From NCBI GenBank assembly GCA_013426805.1, contig JACDZG010000009.1, positions 1 through 64,000 on the forward strand: a stretch of 64,000 nt of DNA, written 5' to 3'. Position 1 is the first letter of the stretch. Each line of letters starts with the position of its first letter. A program made the translations under genes and the position numbers. The notes below the pieces were generated by a model. It saw nothing but the letters and a program-made list of their open reading frames with translations, was not told where the DNA came from and did not search any database. The DNA is from Chromatiaceae bacterium (GTDB lineage Bacteria > Pseudomonadota > Gammaproteobacteria > Chromatiales > Chromatiaceae). This document shows, piece by piece, positions 8,328-16,741 of this stretch.

Positions 8328-8498
8328 ATGGCCGAAGCGCGCAGCGAAGCTCGAATGCTGACGCGGTTACTCACCCTCAAGTTCGGTCTCCTCTCGCCGG
8401 AGAACCAGCAACGCATCAATGAAGGCGATGCCGACACCCTCCTCGCCTAGTCCGAGCGGATGCTCACCACCAACACGATCGACGAAATCCTCCGGTAG
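8328..8498 (+). pseudogene. DUF4351-like tail of an Rpn-type protein, nonsense-mutated
   Basis: The frame reads MAEARSEARMLTRLLTLKFG, then LLSPENQQRINEGDADTLLA, matching the DUF4351 tail of Rpn-type proteins (R..L.RLL..KFG.L.......I). A TAG at 8448-8450 interrupts it, and the same frame resumes with SERMLTTNTIDEILR to a stop at 8498, so a TGG-to-TAG change is likely. No N-terminal nuclease domain lies upstream; the fragment follows the HigA-like gene directly. Confidence 0.55.
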
Positions 8499-8542
8499 CC
8501 GCGGGTGTTATCAGAACTGATGGGGGCCGGGCCTCGCGGGTA

Positions 8543-8624
8543 GCGAGCAACCGGATCACGCGGAGTTCGGCCCGGATTGGCGTGCCATCAGCCCCGCGCG
8601 TACACCTGTCGGATCGAAGAGCCG
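8543..8624 (-). pseudogene. Relic of the DUF433 gene 3' end
   Basis: About 80 bases closely match the end of the DUF433 gene and its junction with DUF5615 at 3338-3415. Shared blocks are GAGCAACCGGATCA, CCCGGATTGGCGTGCCATCA and CTGTCGGATCGAAGAGCC. It encodes the same RARLMA-type C-terminal tail without the rest of either gene. From here to 8791 no intact gene is seen. Confidence 0.65.
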
Positions 8625-8791
8625 GGACGGCCTCTTGGGCATCCTTCCGAATCGTGCCAGGTTGTCGGCCCGGCATCGCGGCGATCTGTGTTGCAAATCG
8701 GCGGCGGCCCCGAACAACCACCTGCGGTGTCGGCGTTGCGGATCGCGTCCGCAGCGAAACCCAGCGGCCGGTCCAGATGATCAATGCGGAC

Positions 8792-11590
8792 TCACGGACC
8801 CTGCATAGAGATTAGGTGTTCCACGGCTGTGAGTGCCGCATACGGCTGTTCATGTATCTCAAACGCCGGATTGTAATACGGGTCACGAAGCAGCCTGCGC
8901 TCTTGATCAGCGCTCCCGCCGTCGCGATGAATCGCTGTGTGCCGGTTCGATCGGCCAGGTTGGCGAGGCGCCTCTGAGCCGAAGGTTTGGCCGGAGCCCT
9001 CATCCGGCGCGAGCGGCCGTCCGAACGGTTTGTACAGATGGGCAATCTCCCGATCGAGCCGGCTGCGTCGCGTTCCGCGCTGGTCCGTCCCGCGGGTCGC
9101 GGAAGCGAAATGCCGAAGGCGGGCGTGCGGCGTCCACAGGTTACGGTACCCGGCCTCAATCAGTCGCAGGCAGAAGTCCACGTCGTTGAAGGCGACGCCC
9201 AGGTTGACCATCTCAAACCCACCGACTTGATCGAATACCTGGCGCCGACAAACGAGACAGGCGCCGGTGACTGCACTCAGATTCTGCGTGAGCGCGGCAC
9301 GCATCATATACCCGGCGCGGTCGCCCGGCAGTCCGGTGAACGCATGTTCAGCAACGCCGTGCACGCCGAGGATGATGCCGCCATGCTGGATGGTGCCGTC
9401 AGGGAACAAGAGCTTGGCGCCGACCGCGCCGATGCCGGGGCGGCAGGCGTGGCTCACCAGCTCGGTCAGCCAATCGGGGGTGAGTACTTCGGTATCGTTG
9501 TTGAGGAAGCACAGCACTTCGCCTTGGGCGCGGGCGGCGGCGAGGTTGTTGATGGCCGACCAGTTGAATGCGCCGCTGTAGTGCAGAACCTGGACCTTTG
9601 GCTGTGCGGCGACCGCACGGAGGTAGTTGCGAGCGACTGGGTCAGTGGTGTCGTGGTCGACGAGCAGGATCTCAAAATCAGGGTACGCGGTGCGGTTGCG
9701 GATGCTCTCGATACAGGTCCGCACCAGGTCCGGGGCGTCGCGCGTGGGGATGATGATGGTGACCTTGGGCGCGGGGTCAGGGAGTTGCCAGCGCAGGCGG
9801 ACGGCGAGTGTGCACGGCGCGCGCGCGATGTCGGGGTTGGCCGCATACAGTGCTTCATCGAGCTCGGCCGCGGCCGGTGCTCGGTTGCGCGTCAGATGGT
9901 CTCGCAGGACGGTCAGGGCACGGGCCAAACCCGGTTCGTCGGCCAGGGGGCTGGGGTCCGCCGCGATGCGATGCGTCAGGACGCGGGCGATGTGCAGCCA
10001 GTCGGACGGTGCGAGCCGCTCGGTCGCGCGCAGCAGCAGGTCGTACTGCCAGACGCGCTCGGGTTGGTCTGTAAGGTCGGGGACCAGGGTCGCGAGCAAG
10101 GTCCGGTCCAGACAGAAGGCGCCGATATAGGGGGTGGACAGCAGGAGGTCCGGATTGAAATCGGGCCGCAGCTCGGGGTCGCGATGGGCACCGGCGTCGT
10201 CGATGCGGTCGCTGTCCGCGTAGATCACCTTGGCGTCGGTGTGTGCCGCACCCTGCGCGATCCAGGCCAGGGCATCCGGGGCCAGCGCTTCGCCGGGCGC
10301 GAGCAGCAGCAGGCGGGTGTTGTCCGATTCGCGCAGGATGGTGCGCAGAACGGCCGGGGTCGACTGTGACCGCGCGTCGATCCAGTGCAGTGCCGCTCCA
10401 CTGTGCTGAGCGGACCGGGCCAGCACTTCGTAGGCCTGATCCGGTTGGGAGCGATTGACGATCAGGGACTGGTGCCCGCTGTGCGGCGCCTGTGCGACCA
10501 GGGATTGGAGGACGCGCTCGAATTGGGCAAGTGTGGTGTCGGCAGTGAGCGGTACGAACACGCTGACTCGCGGTGCCATCTTGTCCGTGGCGGTCAGGGT
10601 CTCCGGCGGGGCGGCCAGCCGGTGAACCTCGTCGTACCAGAGATCGTAGTCGGCGAGTGCGTAGGCGGTGCGCTGACGGATGGCCGGTACCTGTTCGCGC
10701 AATTCGTGCAGGGTCTGTTCGAGACGGTCGAGCCGACGGGCGAGTGCGGCGTCGGCCCGGTCGGCGTCGTCCGCCCGATAGCGTAGCGGGTAACCGGCGA
10801 TCAGTGTTCGTCCGGAATCCTGGTCGATCACGTCCAGGCGGTGGGTCTCTCGCCAGGGTGATGCCATGGTATCCCGGCGCAGGATGACCTGGAAGCCGTG
10901 CCGCGAGTCGGGGCCGAGGCCCTCGAGGTCCGGGCGCGGGTCATCGGCCACGGCCGCTCCGGCGGGGCTGCCATTGACTTCGAAGCGGAGACGCAGGATG
11001 CGGTGCGGGTCGGCGGTGTCGACTGCCCAGCCGGTGACGCGGCGGCCGTCGATGAAGTCGATGGCGCCCAACAGGGACCCGGCCGGGCCGGAGACTGGGG
11101 CGGGCAGGCGGCCGCGTTCAAGCCGCGGGTCGGCCGGGGGCCGCGCCACTGGAGCCTCAGTCGGGGCTGCGCCGGACGGCGTCCCCTGTCGCAGGCCAGC
11201 CAGGACGGCGGTCAGCGGGTCGCTCCAGCCCGCGAGTGTGCCGGGTGCGTGTCTTAAGATGCGATCGAGCAGTCGGTCGTGGGCCGCGGAATCGGCCAAG
11301 TCCGTGCGCAACAGTGCCAAAGGGCGCGGGTGCAGGCGCGGGGTTTGAAACAGTCGGGTGCCCGCCGCATCGCTGATTGTCAGCGAAATCGGGTCGGGCA
11401 AGGGATCATCGGTCAGGGCCAGGAAGGCCGCGACTGAATCGGAAACCGGGGCGCCCAGATAGGGTTTGGGCAACGGCTGTCCGCCGAGCGCCAGGTCGAG
11501 TTGTTTCGCCAGACGGCCGGCATGGTGCCACACGACCAGACGCAGGGCCGCGTGTCCATAGACTTCAGCATACTGTGTGACATCCATCAA
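8792..11590 (-). CDS. Large family 2 glycosyltransferase
   Basis: 932-residue protein with two GT-A-like modules. Residues about 160-270 form a small beta domain (IDGRRVTGWAVDTADP). Residues about 340-570 resemble a first, possibly degenerate GT2 domain with a DSD motif (VIYADSDRID). Residues about 610-870 are a clear GT2 domain: KVTIIIPTRDAPDLVRTCI, FLNNDTEVLTPDW with a DxD-like NND, then GAVGAKLLFPDGTIQHGG and VTGACLVCRRQVFDQVGGF. Such proteins usually build O-antigen, capsule or surface-protein glycans at the inner membrane face. The C-terminal stretch between ATRGTDQ and RDPYYNPAF contains an Arg/Gly/Ser-rich segment unlike the family and may mark a compensated frameshift. Its start is 123 bases downstream of the RTX gene's hairpin. 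Confidence 0.88.
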   Translation of the reverse strand: MMDVTQYAEVYGHAALRLVVWHHAGRLAKQLDLALGGQPLPKPYLGAPVSDSVAAFLALTDDPLPDPISLTISDAAGTRLFQTPRLHPRPLALLRTDLADSAAHDRLLDRILRHAPGTLAGWSDPLTAVLAGLRQGTPSGAAPTEAPVARPPADPRLERGRLPAPVSGPAGSLLGAIDFIDGRRVTGWAVDTADPHRILRLRFEVNGSPAGAAVADDPRPDLEGLGPDSRHGFQVILRRDTMASPWRETHRLDVIDQDSGRTLIAGYPLRYRADDADRADAALARRLDRLEQTLHELREQVPAIRQRTAYALADYDLWYDEVHRLAAPPETLTATDKMAPRVSVFVPLTADTTLAQFERVLQSLVAQAPHSGHQSLIVNRSQPDQAYEVLARSAQHSGAALHWIDARSQSTPAVLRTILRESDNTRLLLLAPGEALAPDALAWIAQGAAHTDAKVIYADSDRIDDAGAHRDPELRPDFNPDLLLSTPYIGAFCLDRTLLATLVPDLTDQPERVWQYDLLLRATERLAPSDWLHIARVLTHRIAADPSPLADEPGLARALTVLRDHLTRNRAPAAAELDEALYAANPDIARAPCTLAVRLRWQLPDPAPKVTIIIPTRDAPDLVRTCIESIRNRTAYPDFEILLVDHDTTDPVARNYLRAVAAQPKVQVLHYSGAFNWSAINNLAAARAQGEVLCFLNNDTEVLTPDWLTELVSHACRPGIGAVGAKLLFPDGTIQHGGIILGVHGVAEHAFTGLPGDRAGYMMRAALTQNLSAVTGACLVCRRQVFDQVGGFEMVNLGVAFNDVDFCLRLIEAGYRNLWTPHARLRHFASATRGTDQRGTRRSRLDREIAHLYKPFGRPLAPDEGSGQTFGSEAPRQPGRSNRHTAIHRDGGSADQERRLLRDPYYNPAFEIHEQPYAALTAVEHLISMQGP

Positions 11591-11713
11591 GCCGCCTCAA
11601 TACCGACCCATTGCGTGCGGCATCCAACGAGCGCGTGATTGTTCGCGGTCTCGATTCTGCGCGACGCCGTGGTGCAGACCGGGGTTCGTGCCTCATTCCA
11701 GCCTGTGGTGCAC

Positions 11714-11743
11714 GGGCCGCGGCGGCGTGCGCCGCCGCGGCCC
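11714..11743. terminator. Perfect GC hairpin downstream of the RTX gene
   Basis: Inverted repeat GGGCCGCGGCGGC with its exact complement across a 4-base loop, 30 bases after the RTX stop and 124 bases before the glycosyltransferase start (both genes on the minus strand). No T-run follows, so the termination mechanism is unclear. It could instead attenuate transcription entering the glycosyltransferase gene. Confidence 0.5.
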
Positions 11744-11772
11744 CCCCCTATCCCTCCCAGGTGGGCGTGGGA

Positions 11773-12777
11773 TTAGCTAATGGTCCACACATCGTCATCG
11801 TTCGCATCGGTGAACTTGCTGTAGTTGACGTTCTTCAGCAAGATCGCGTCGCTGTTGTCGGTCTGGATCAGGACATCGGCGCCCAGCTTGGTGACGGTGT
11901 AATTCCCGGCGTTGGAGAGGTCGACCATATCGCCGAAGCCGAGACTTCTGATGACATCCGAGCCGTCGCCATCGTTCCAGATGAATCTGTCGGCTCCGTA
12001 CGCGCCCACATCGATATCGTCGTTGCCGGTGCTGCCCTGGATGGTGTCGTTGCCGGCGCCGCCCTGGATGGTGTCGTTGCCGGCGCCGCCGCTGATACGG
12101 TCATTGTCGGCGCCGCCGTCAATGATGTCGTTGCCGGTGCCGCCGTCGATGATGTCGTTGCCGGCACCTCCGAAAATCCAATCGTTGCCGCTGTCACCGA
12201 ACAACTTGTCGATGCCGTCACCGCCGTCGATGGCGTCGTTGCCGGCGCCGGCCCTGATCGTGTCATTTCCGCTACCGCCGGAAATGCTGTCGTTCCCGCT
12301 GCCATCGGTGATGCGATCGTTGCCGGTACCGCCGGTGATCGTGTCGTTGCCGCTGCCGCCGTCCATGATGTCGTTGCCGCTGCCGCCGTCGAGCTGGTCG
12401 TTGCCCGAATTGCCGAAGACCTTGTCATTGCCGTCGGAGGCAAAGATGGTGTCGTTGCCGGCTCCGCCGCTGATCGTATTGGCCCACTTACTCCCTAGGA
12501 TGGCGTTGTTTCCCGCGTTGCCCGTCAGTTCACGGGCGCCTTTGACCATGATGGCATCATCATCGCCTGGCCTCATGGAGTATTTGGTGGCTTCACTGAC
12601 GACCAACCGGTCGGTGCCGATGTCATAAACCTTGACACCAACGCCTCCCGGCTTGGACGTTTGGTTATAATCGATCGGGCCGACGGCCTCGCGAAACGCG
12701 AAAACGTCGGTCGGGTTGAGGTTGAATTGAGCAGGGTTGTTTTGGATCGCAGAGGGTAGGGACGCGAGACCAGGCAT
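11773..12777 (-). CDS. RTX calcium-binding repeat protein
   Basis: 334-residue protein. Residues about 1-85 are unique, with PDDDAIMVKGARELTG before the repeats. Residues about 90-260 hold roughly 17 nonapeptide RTX repeats (GGxGND.I type: GGAGNDTIF, GGSGNDIMD, GGTGNDRIT), which form a calcium-loaded beta-roll. The C-terminal part (YGADRFIWNDGDGSDVIRSL, then DVLIQTDNSDAILLKNV) is the usual end of RTX proteins carrying the type I secretion signal. No Sec signal peptide is present, so one-step export is expected, but no ABC transporter is adjacent. The 27-bp repeat units make the region prone to slippage. Enzymatic activity is not apparent; a surface or matrix role is possible. Confidence 0.88.
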   Translation of the reverse strand: MPGLASLPSAIQNNPAQFNLNPTDVFAFREAVGPIDYNQTSKPGGVGVKVYDIGTDRLVVSEATKYSMRPGDDDAIMVKGARELTGNAGNNAILGSKWANTISGGAGNDTIFASDGNDKVFGNSGNDQLDGGSGNDIMDGGSGNDTITGGTGNDRITDGSGNDSISGGSGNDTIRAGAGNDAIDGGDGIDKLFGDSGNDWIFGGAGNDIIDGGTGNDIIDGGADNDRISGGAGNDTIQGGAGNDTIQGSTGNDDIDVGAYGADRFIWNDGDGSDVIRSLGFGDMVDLSNAGNYTVTKLGADVLIQTDNSDAILLKNVNYSKFTDANDDDVWTIS

Positions 12778-13458
12778 CGTGGAGACTCCGTATATGTTAG
12801 TAAACTAAAGACATGGCTCAGGTCACTCTGTGCCGGGGCATGCTCCGGTACTTTGTGGCGAGCCAAGGTCGTAACGACTCCGAAATCAGTGGTACGAGCT
12901 CATCGCTCACCTGGGAGATGCGATTGGCACTGGAGCATCCGTTCTTCGATCGTTTTAGCACTTCTGTTCCCTAGTCGGGGGAGGGTCACCGAGTGGGTAT
13001 GGTCACCGCCCCCGATAATGCGGACTTATCGTTATCGAACCTTAACAATCCTGTGACGATTTCCTGAATCTTTCGCAGGAACGACGGTTGTCACAATCCT
13101 GCCTGAACTGATCGAGTAGGTCAATACTCATGCATCCGTGGTTTTTTGTGACGACCGGGCGGGAGGCTTCTTAAGTGTGTAAATTTTCCCCGCTGAAGCT
13201 GTTTCCGCTCGAGCCGGTTCGATCTCCAGAGATAGCAGTAAAATGCTGCTTGGAAGACATAAAATGTCAAGATGCCACCAGCGATCGCTGGGTGTTCAGC
13301 CCGCCGCGCGACACGAATCGATGAAAGGGGCATCCACAGGATAGTTGTCGACACCGCGTAAGCACACGAAAAGTCTTGGATTGGCAGGTCTTGCCGGTGA
13401 GGGCGACGACCGCGCTGCGCCGGGGCAAACTCAAGCGCGGGTGTGCGTAAGCGTTGTC
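12778..13458. other. Intergenic region without a supported gene
   Basis: About 680 bases between the RTX start and the end of the chaperone operon. It is less G+C-rich than its surroundings. Its only open frame of note (13121-13354, minus) has no family likeness or ribosome site. It probably holds the RTX promoter. Confidence 0.5.
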
Positions 13459-13487
13459 GTCGGCGGGGGTGTCGTCCGCCCGCCGAC
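13459..13487. terminator. Hairpin after the chaperone operon
   Basis: GTCGGCGGG and its exact complement CCCGCCGAC around an 11-base loop, 23 bases beyond the last gene of the minus-strand Hsp70 operon. No clear T-run on the minus strand. Confidence 0.45.
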
Positions 13488-13509
13488 AGGGCGCTCTACA
13501 ATACTGTTT

Positions 13510-13833
13510 TTAATGTGAAAGGAAGGCGCCGCAGCACCGAGCCTCGGTAGCGGATGTCACCTCATCCGGCGCGCGCTGAGCGAGCGGGCGCATTGACAGG
13601 TCCCGACTGAACCCCAGCAGATGTCCGGTGAACGGCTCGGCGCTCAAGCGGCGGGCCTGGACCAGGGCGTCAATGGCCGCCGGGACCGCGGCCGCCGCCA
13701 AATGGGCGACGGCCCGGGCGGTCAGGGTCTCGACCGCTCGCTCTACCGCGAGCAGGGCGTTCAAGTCCATTCCGCAGCGGCGGCAGGTCGGTCCGCCATC
13801 CCGGCGGGCACGGCAGTTGGGGCAGCGCTCCAT
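13510..13833 (-). CDS. Zinc-ribbon protein closing the Hsp70 operon
   Basis: 107 residues with an N-terminal double zinc knuckle, CPNCRAR followed by CRRCGMDL, then an alanine-rich helical part (VERAVETLTARAVAHLAAAA) that looks like a TPR-like hairpin. Starts 12 bases after the Hsp70 stop, so it is co-transcribed. Zinc ribbons of this type also occur in DnaJ proteins as substrate-binding elements; a client-recruiting role is therefore an inference from context. The last 30 residues are poorly conserved in feel. Confidence 0.68.
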   Translation of the reverse strand: MERCPNCRARRDGGPTCRRCGMDLNALLAVERAVETLTARAVAHLAAAAVPAAIDALVQARRLSAEPFTGHLLGFSRDLSMRPLAQRAPDEVTSATEARCCGAFLSH

Positions 13834-13845
13834 TCGGTATCGCCT

Positions 13846-15618
<1,773 letters not shown>

Positions 15619-15718
15619 GATGTTCCCTGTCGGGGTCTAGATGTAAGGGTGTTGGATGGCGGGCCTGGTGGCCGGGGGTCGGCGGTGTCGGCCGGTTCCG
15701 CTTAAGCTGAAATCCGAC

Positions 15719-16438
15719 CTACGGCGGACTGGTCAGCCGGTTGACGACGACCTCCGCCGAGCGCAGCAGGCGTTCGCCTTGACTGAAACCGCGGCGGACC
15801 TCGGCGAGGACCAGGCCGTCGGCTTGCGTGGGGTCCGCGGCGGCCTCGGCGGCATACATCGTCAACGGGTCGAAACGCAGGCCCATGACCCGCAGCGGCA
15901 GCACCCCGCGGCGGGCCAGGGTGTCGTCGAGCCGCTTGAGGTTCATGGCGAGTCCCTCGGCCATACCGATGATAAAGATGTGGGCCTTGCCGCGTCGGCT
16001 CAGCCAGCCGGGATAGTAGCGGCGCGCCTGATCGTAACCGGCCTGCAGTCGGTCGCGCAGATCCAGCAGTTCGAGTAGCAGCTCGCGTTCGGCGCCTTGT
16101 CGGGCGCGCCGCTCGGCTTCGACCCGCTGCGCCTCGCCTGTTTCGAGCCGCGTCTGGGCCTGACGCACCAGGTCGAAGGCCTCGCGGAATTGGTCCAGGG
16201 CGCCTTTGACCTGACGCGATTCGAGTTTGACCTCGTTCTTGAGCGCGGCCACCTCCGCGAGCAAGGTGAAGAGGTCCGGTGCCGGTTCGGTGTCCGTGCT
16301 CGGGTCGGCCGGGGCCGCGATCCCGTCCAGATAGTCGGCAAAGCGGGTGAGCAGTTGCTCGCGGACGGCCGGGTCCAGGGCCGGCTCCGGGATTGGCTCC
16401 GGGATTGAATACGGGATCGGGTCCGGGATTGCGTCCAT
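15719..16438 (-). CDS. GrpE-like nucleotide exchange factor
   Basis: 239-residue GrpE-like protein. A Pro-rich N-terminus (IPDPIPYSIPEPIPEP) precedes a long coiled coil (ALKNEVKLESRQVKGALDQF, through RVEAERRARQGAE) and a GrpE-type C-terminal beta domain: GMAEGLAMNLKRLDDTLARR, LRFDPLTMYA and LVLAEVRRGFSQGERLLRSAEVVV, matching the V.E...GY..G.R.LRPA.V.V end of GrpE. Expected to release ADP from the adjacent Hsp70. Its ATG shares one base with the stop of the J-like gene, so it is translationally coupled. Confidence 0.82.
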   Translation of the reverse strand: MDAIPDPIPYSIPEPIPEPALDPAVREQLLTRFADYLDGIAAPADPSTDTEPAPDLFTLLAEVAALKNEVKLESRQVKGALDQFREAFDLVRQAQTRLETGEAQRVEAERRARQGAERELLLELLDLRDRLQAGYDQARRYYPGWLSRRGKAHIFIIGMAEGLAMNLKRLDDTLARRGVLPLRVMGLRFDPLTMYAAEAAADPTQADGLVLAEVRRGFSQGERLLRSAEVVVNRLTSPP

Positions 16439-16731
16439 CAGGCTCCCCCGCGCAGCAATGTGTTGAACTGTTCGCGATCCGGTCGGCGCGGCGCGCCCAC
16501 GGGTTCGACCTGGTCGAGGATGTCGGCCAGCGTGGGCGGCGTCTGGTCGAACAGGGCCTGGGCCAGGCGCGCACGGCGGGTGCGCAGCGCCTCGTAGGCG
16601 GCGCGCAGCGATTCGAATCGGCGTGCATCGCGCTCGGGCGGACAGGCTTTGACCGCCGCCAGATAGGCGGCGTGTACCGCATTGTCATCCGCGTCCGGCG
16701 TGATGCCAAGGAGAAGATAGGGGTCGCTCAT
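16438..16731 (-). CDS. J-domain-like protein lacking HPD
   Basis: About 97 residues from MSDPYLLLG (16731), chosen over the ATG at 16755 because that one overlaps the upstream gene and adds a non-family stretch. It follows the J-domain plan: SDPYLLLGITPDADDNAVHAAYLAAVK, loop, RRFESLRAAYEALRTRRAR. The loop reads CPPERD where canonical J proteins have HPD, the tripeptide needed to stimulate Hsp70 ATPase. The rest (PPTLADILDQVEP) is short, with no zinc or client domain. Either it uses a variant contact or it serves as a scaffold for the operon's Hsp70. Confidence 0.72.
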   Translation of the reverse strand: MSDPYLLLGITPDADDNAVHAAYLAAVKACPPERDARRFESLRAAYEALRTRRARLAQALFDQTPPTLADILDQVEPVGAPRRPDREQFNTLLRGGA

Positions 16732-16741
16732 CGCGGACTCG

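Noticed and set aside
8987-10369. 460-codon plus-strand open frame
   Set aside because: Antisense to the glycosyltransferase, without recognisable domains.
11611-12498. 295-codon plus-strand frame with regular VVAGAA repeats
   Set aside because: The repetitiveness mirrors the RTX repeats on the opposite strand.
11773-12777. Repeats considered as a CRISPR array
   Set aside because: 27-bp periodicity encodes RTX nonapeptides; there are no unique spacers, and no cas genes in the window.
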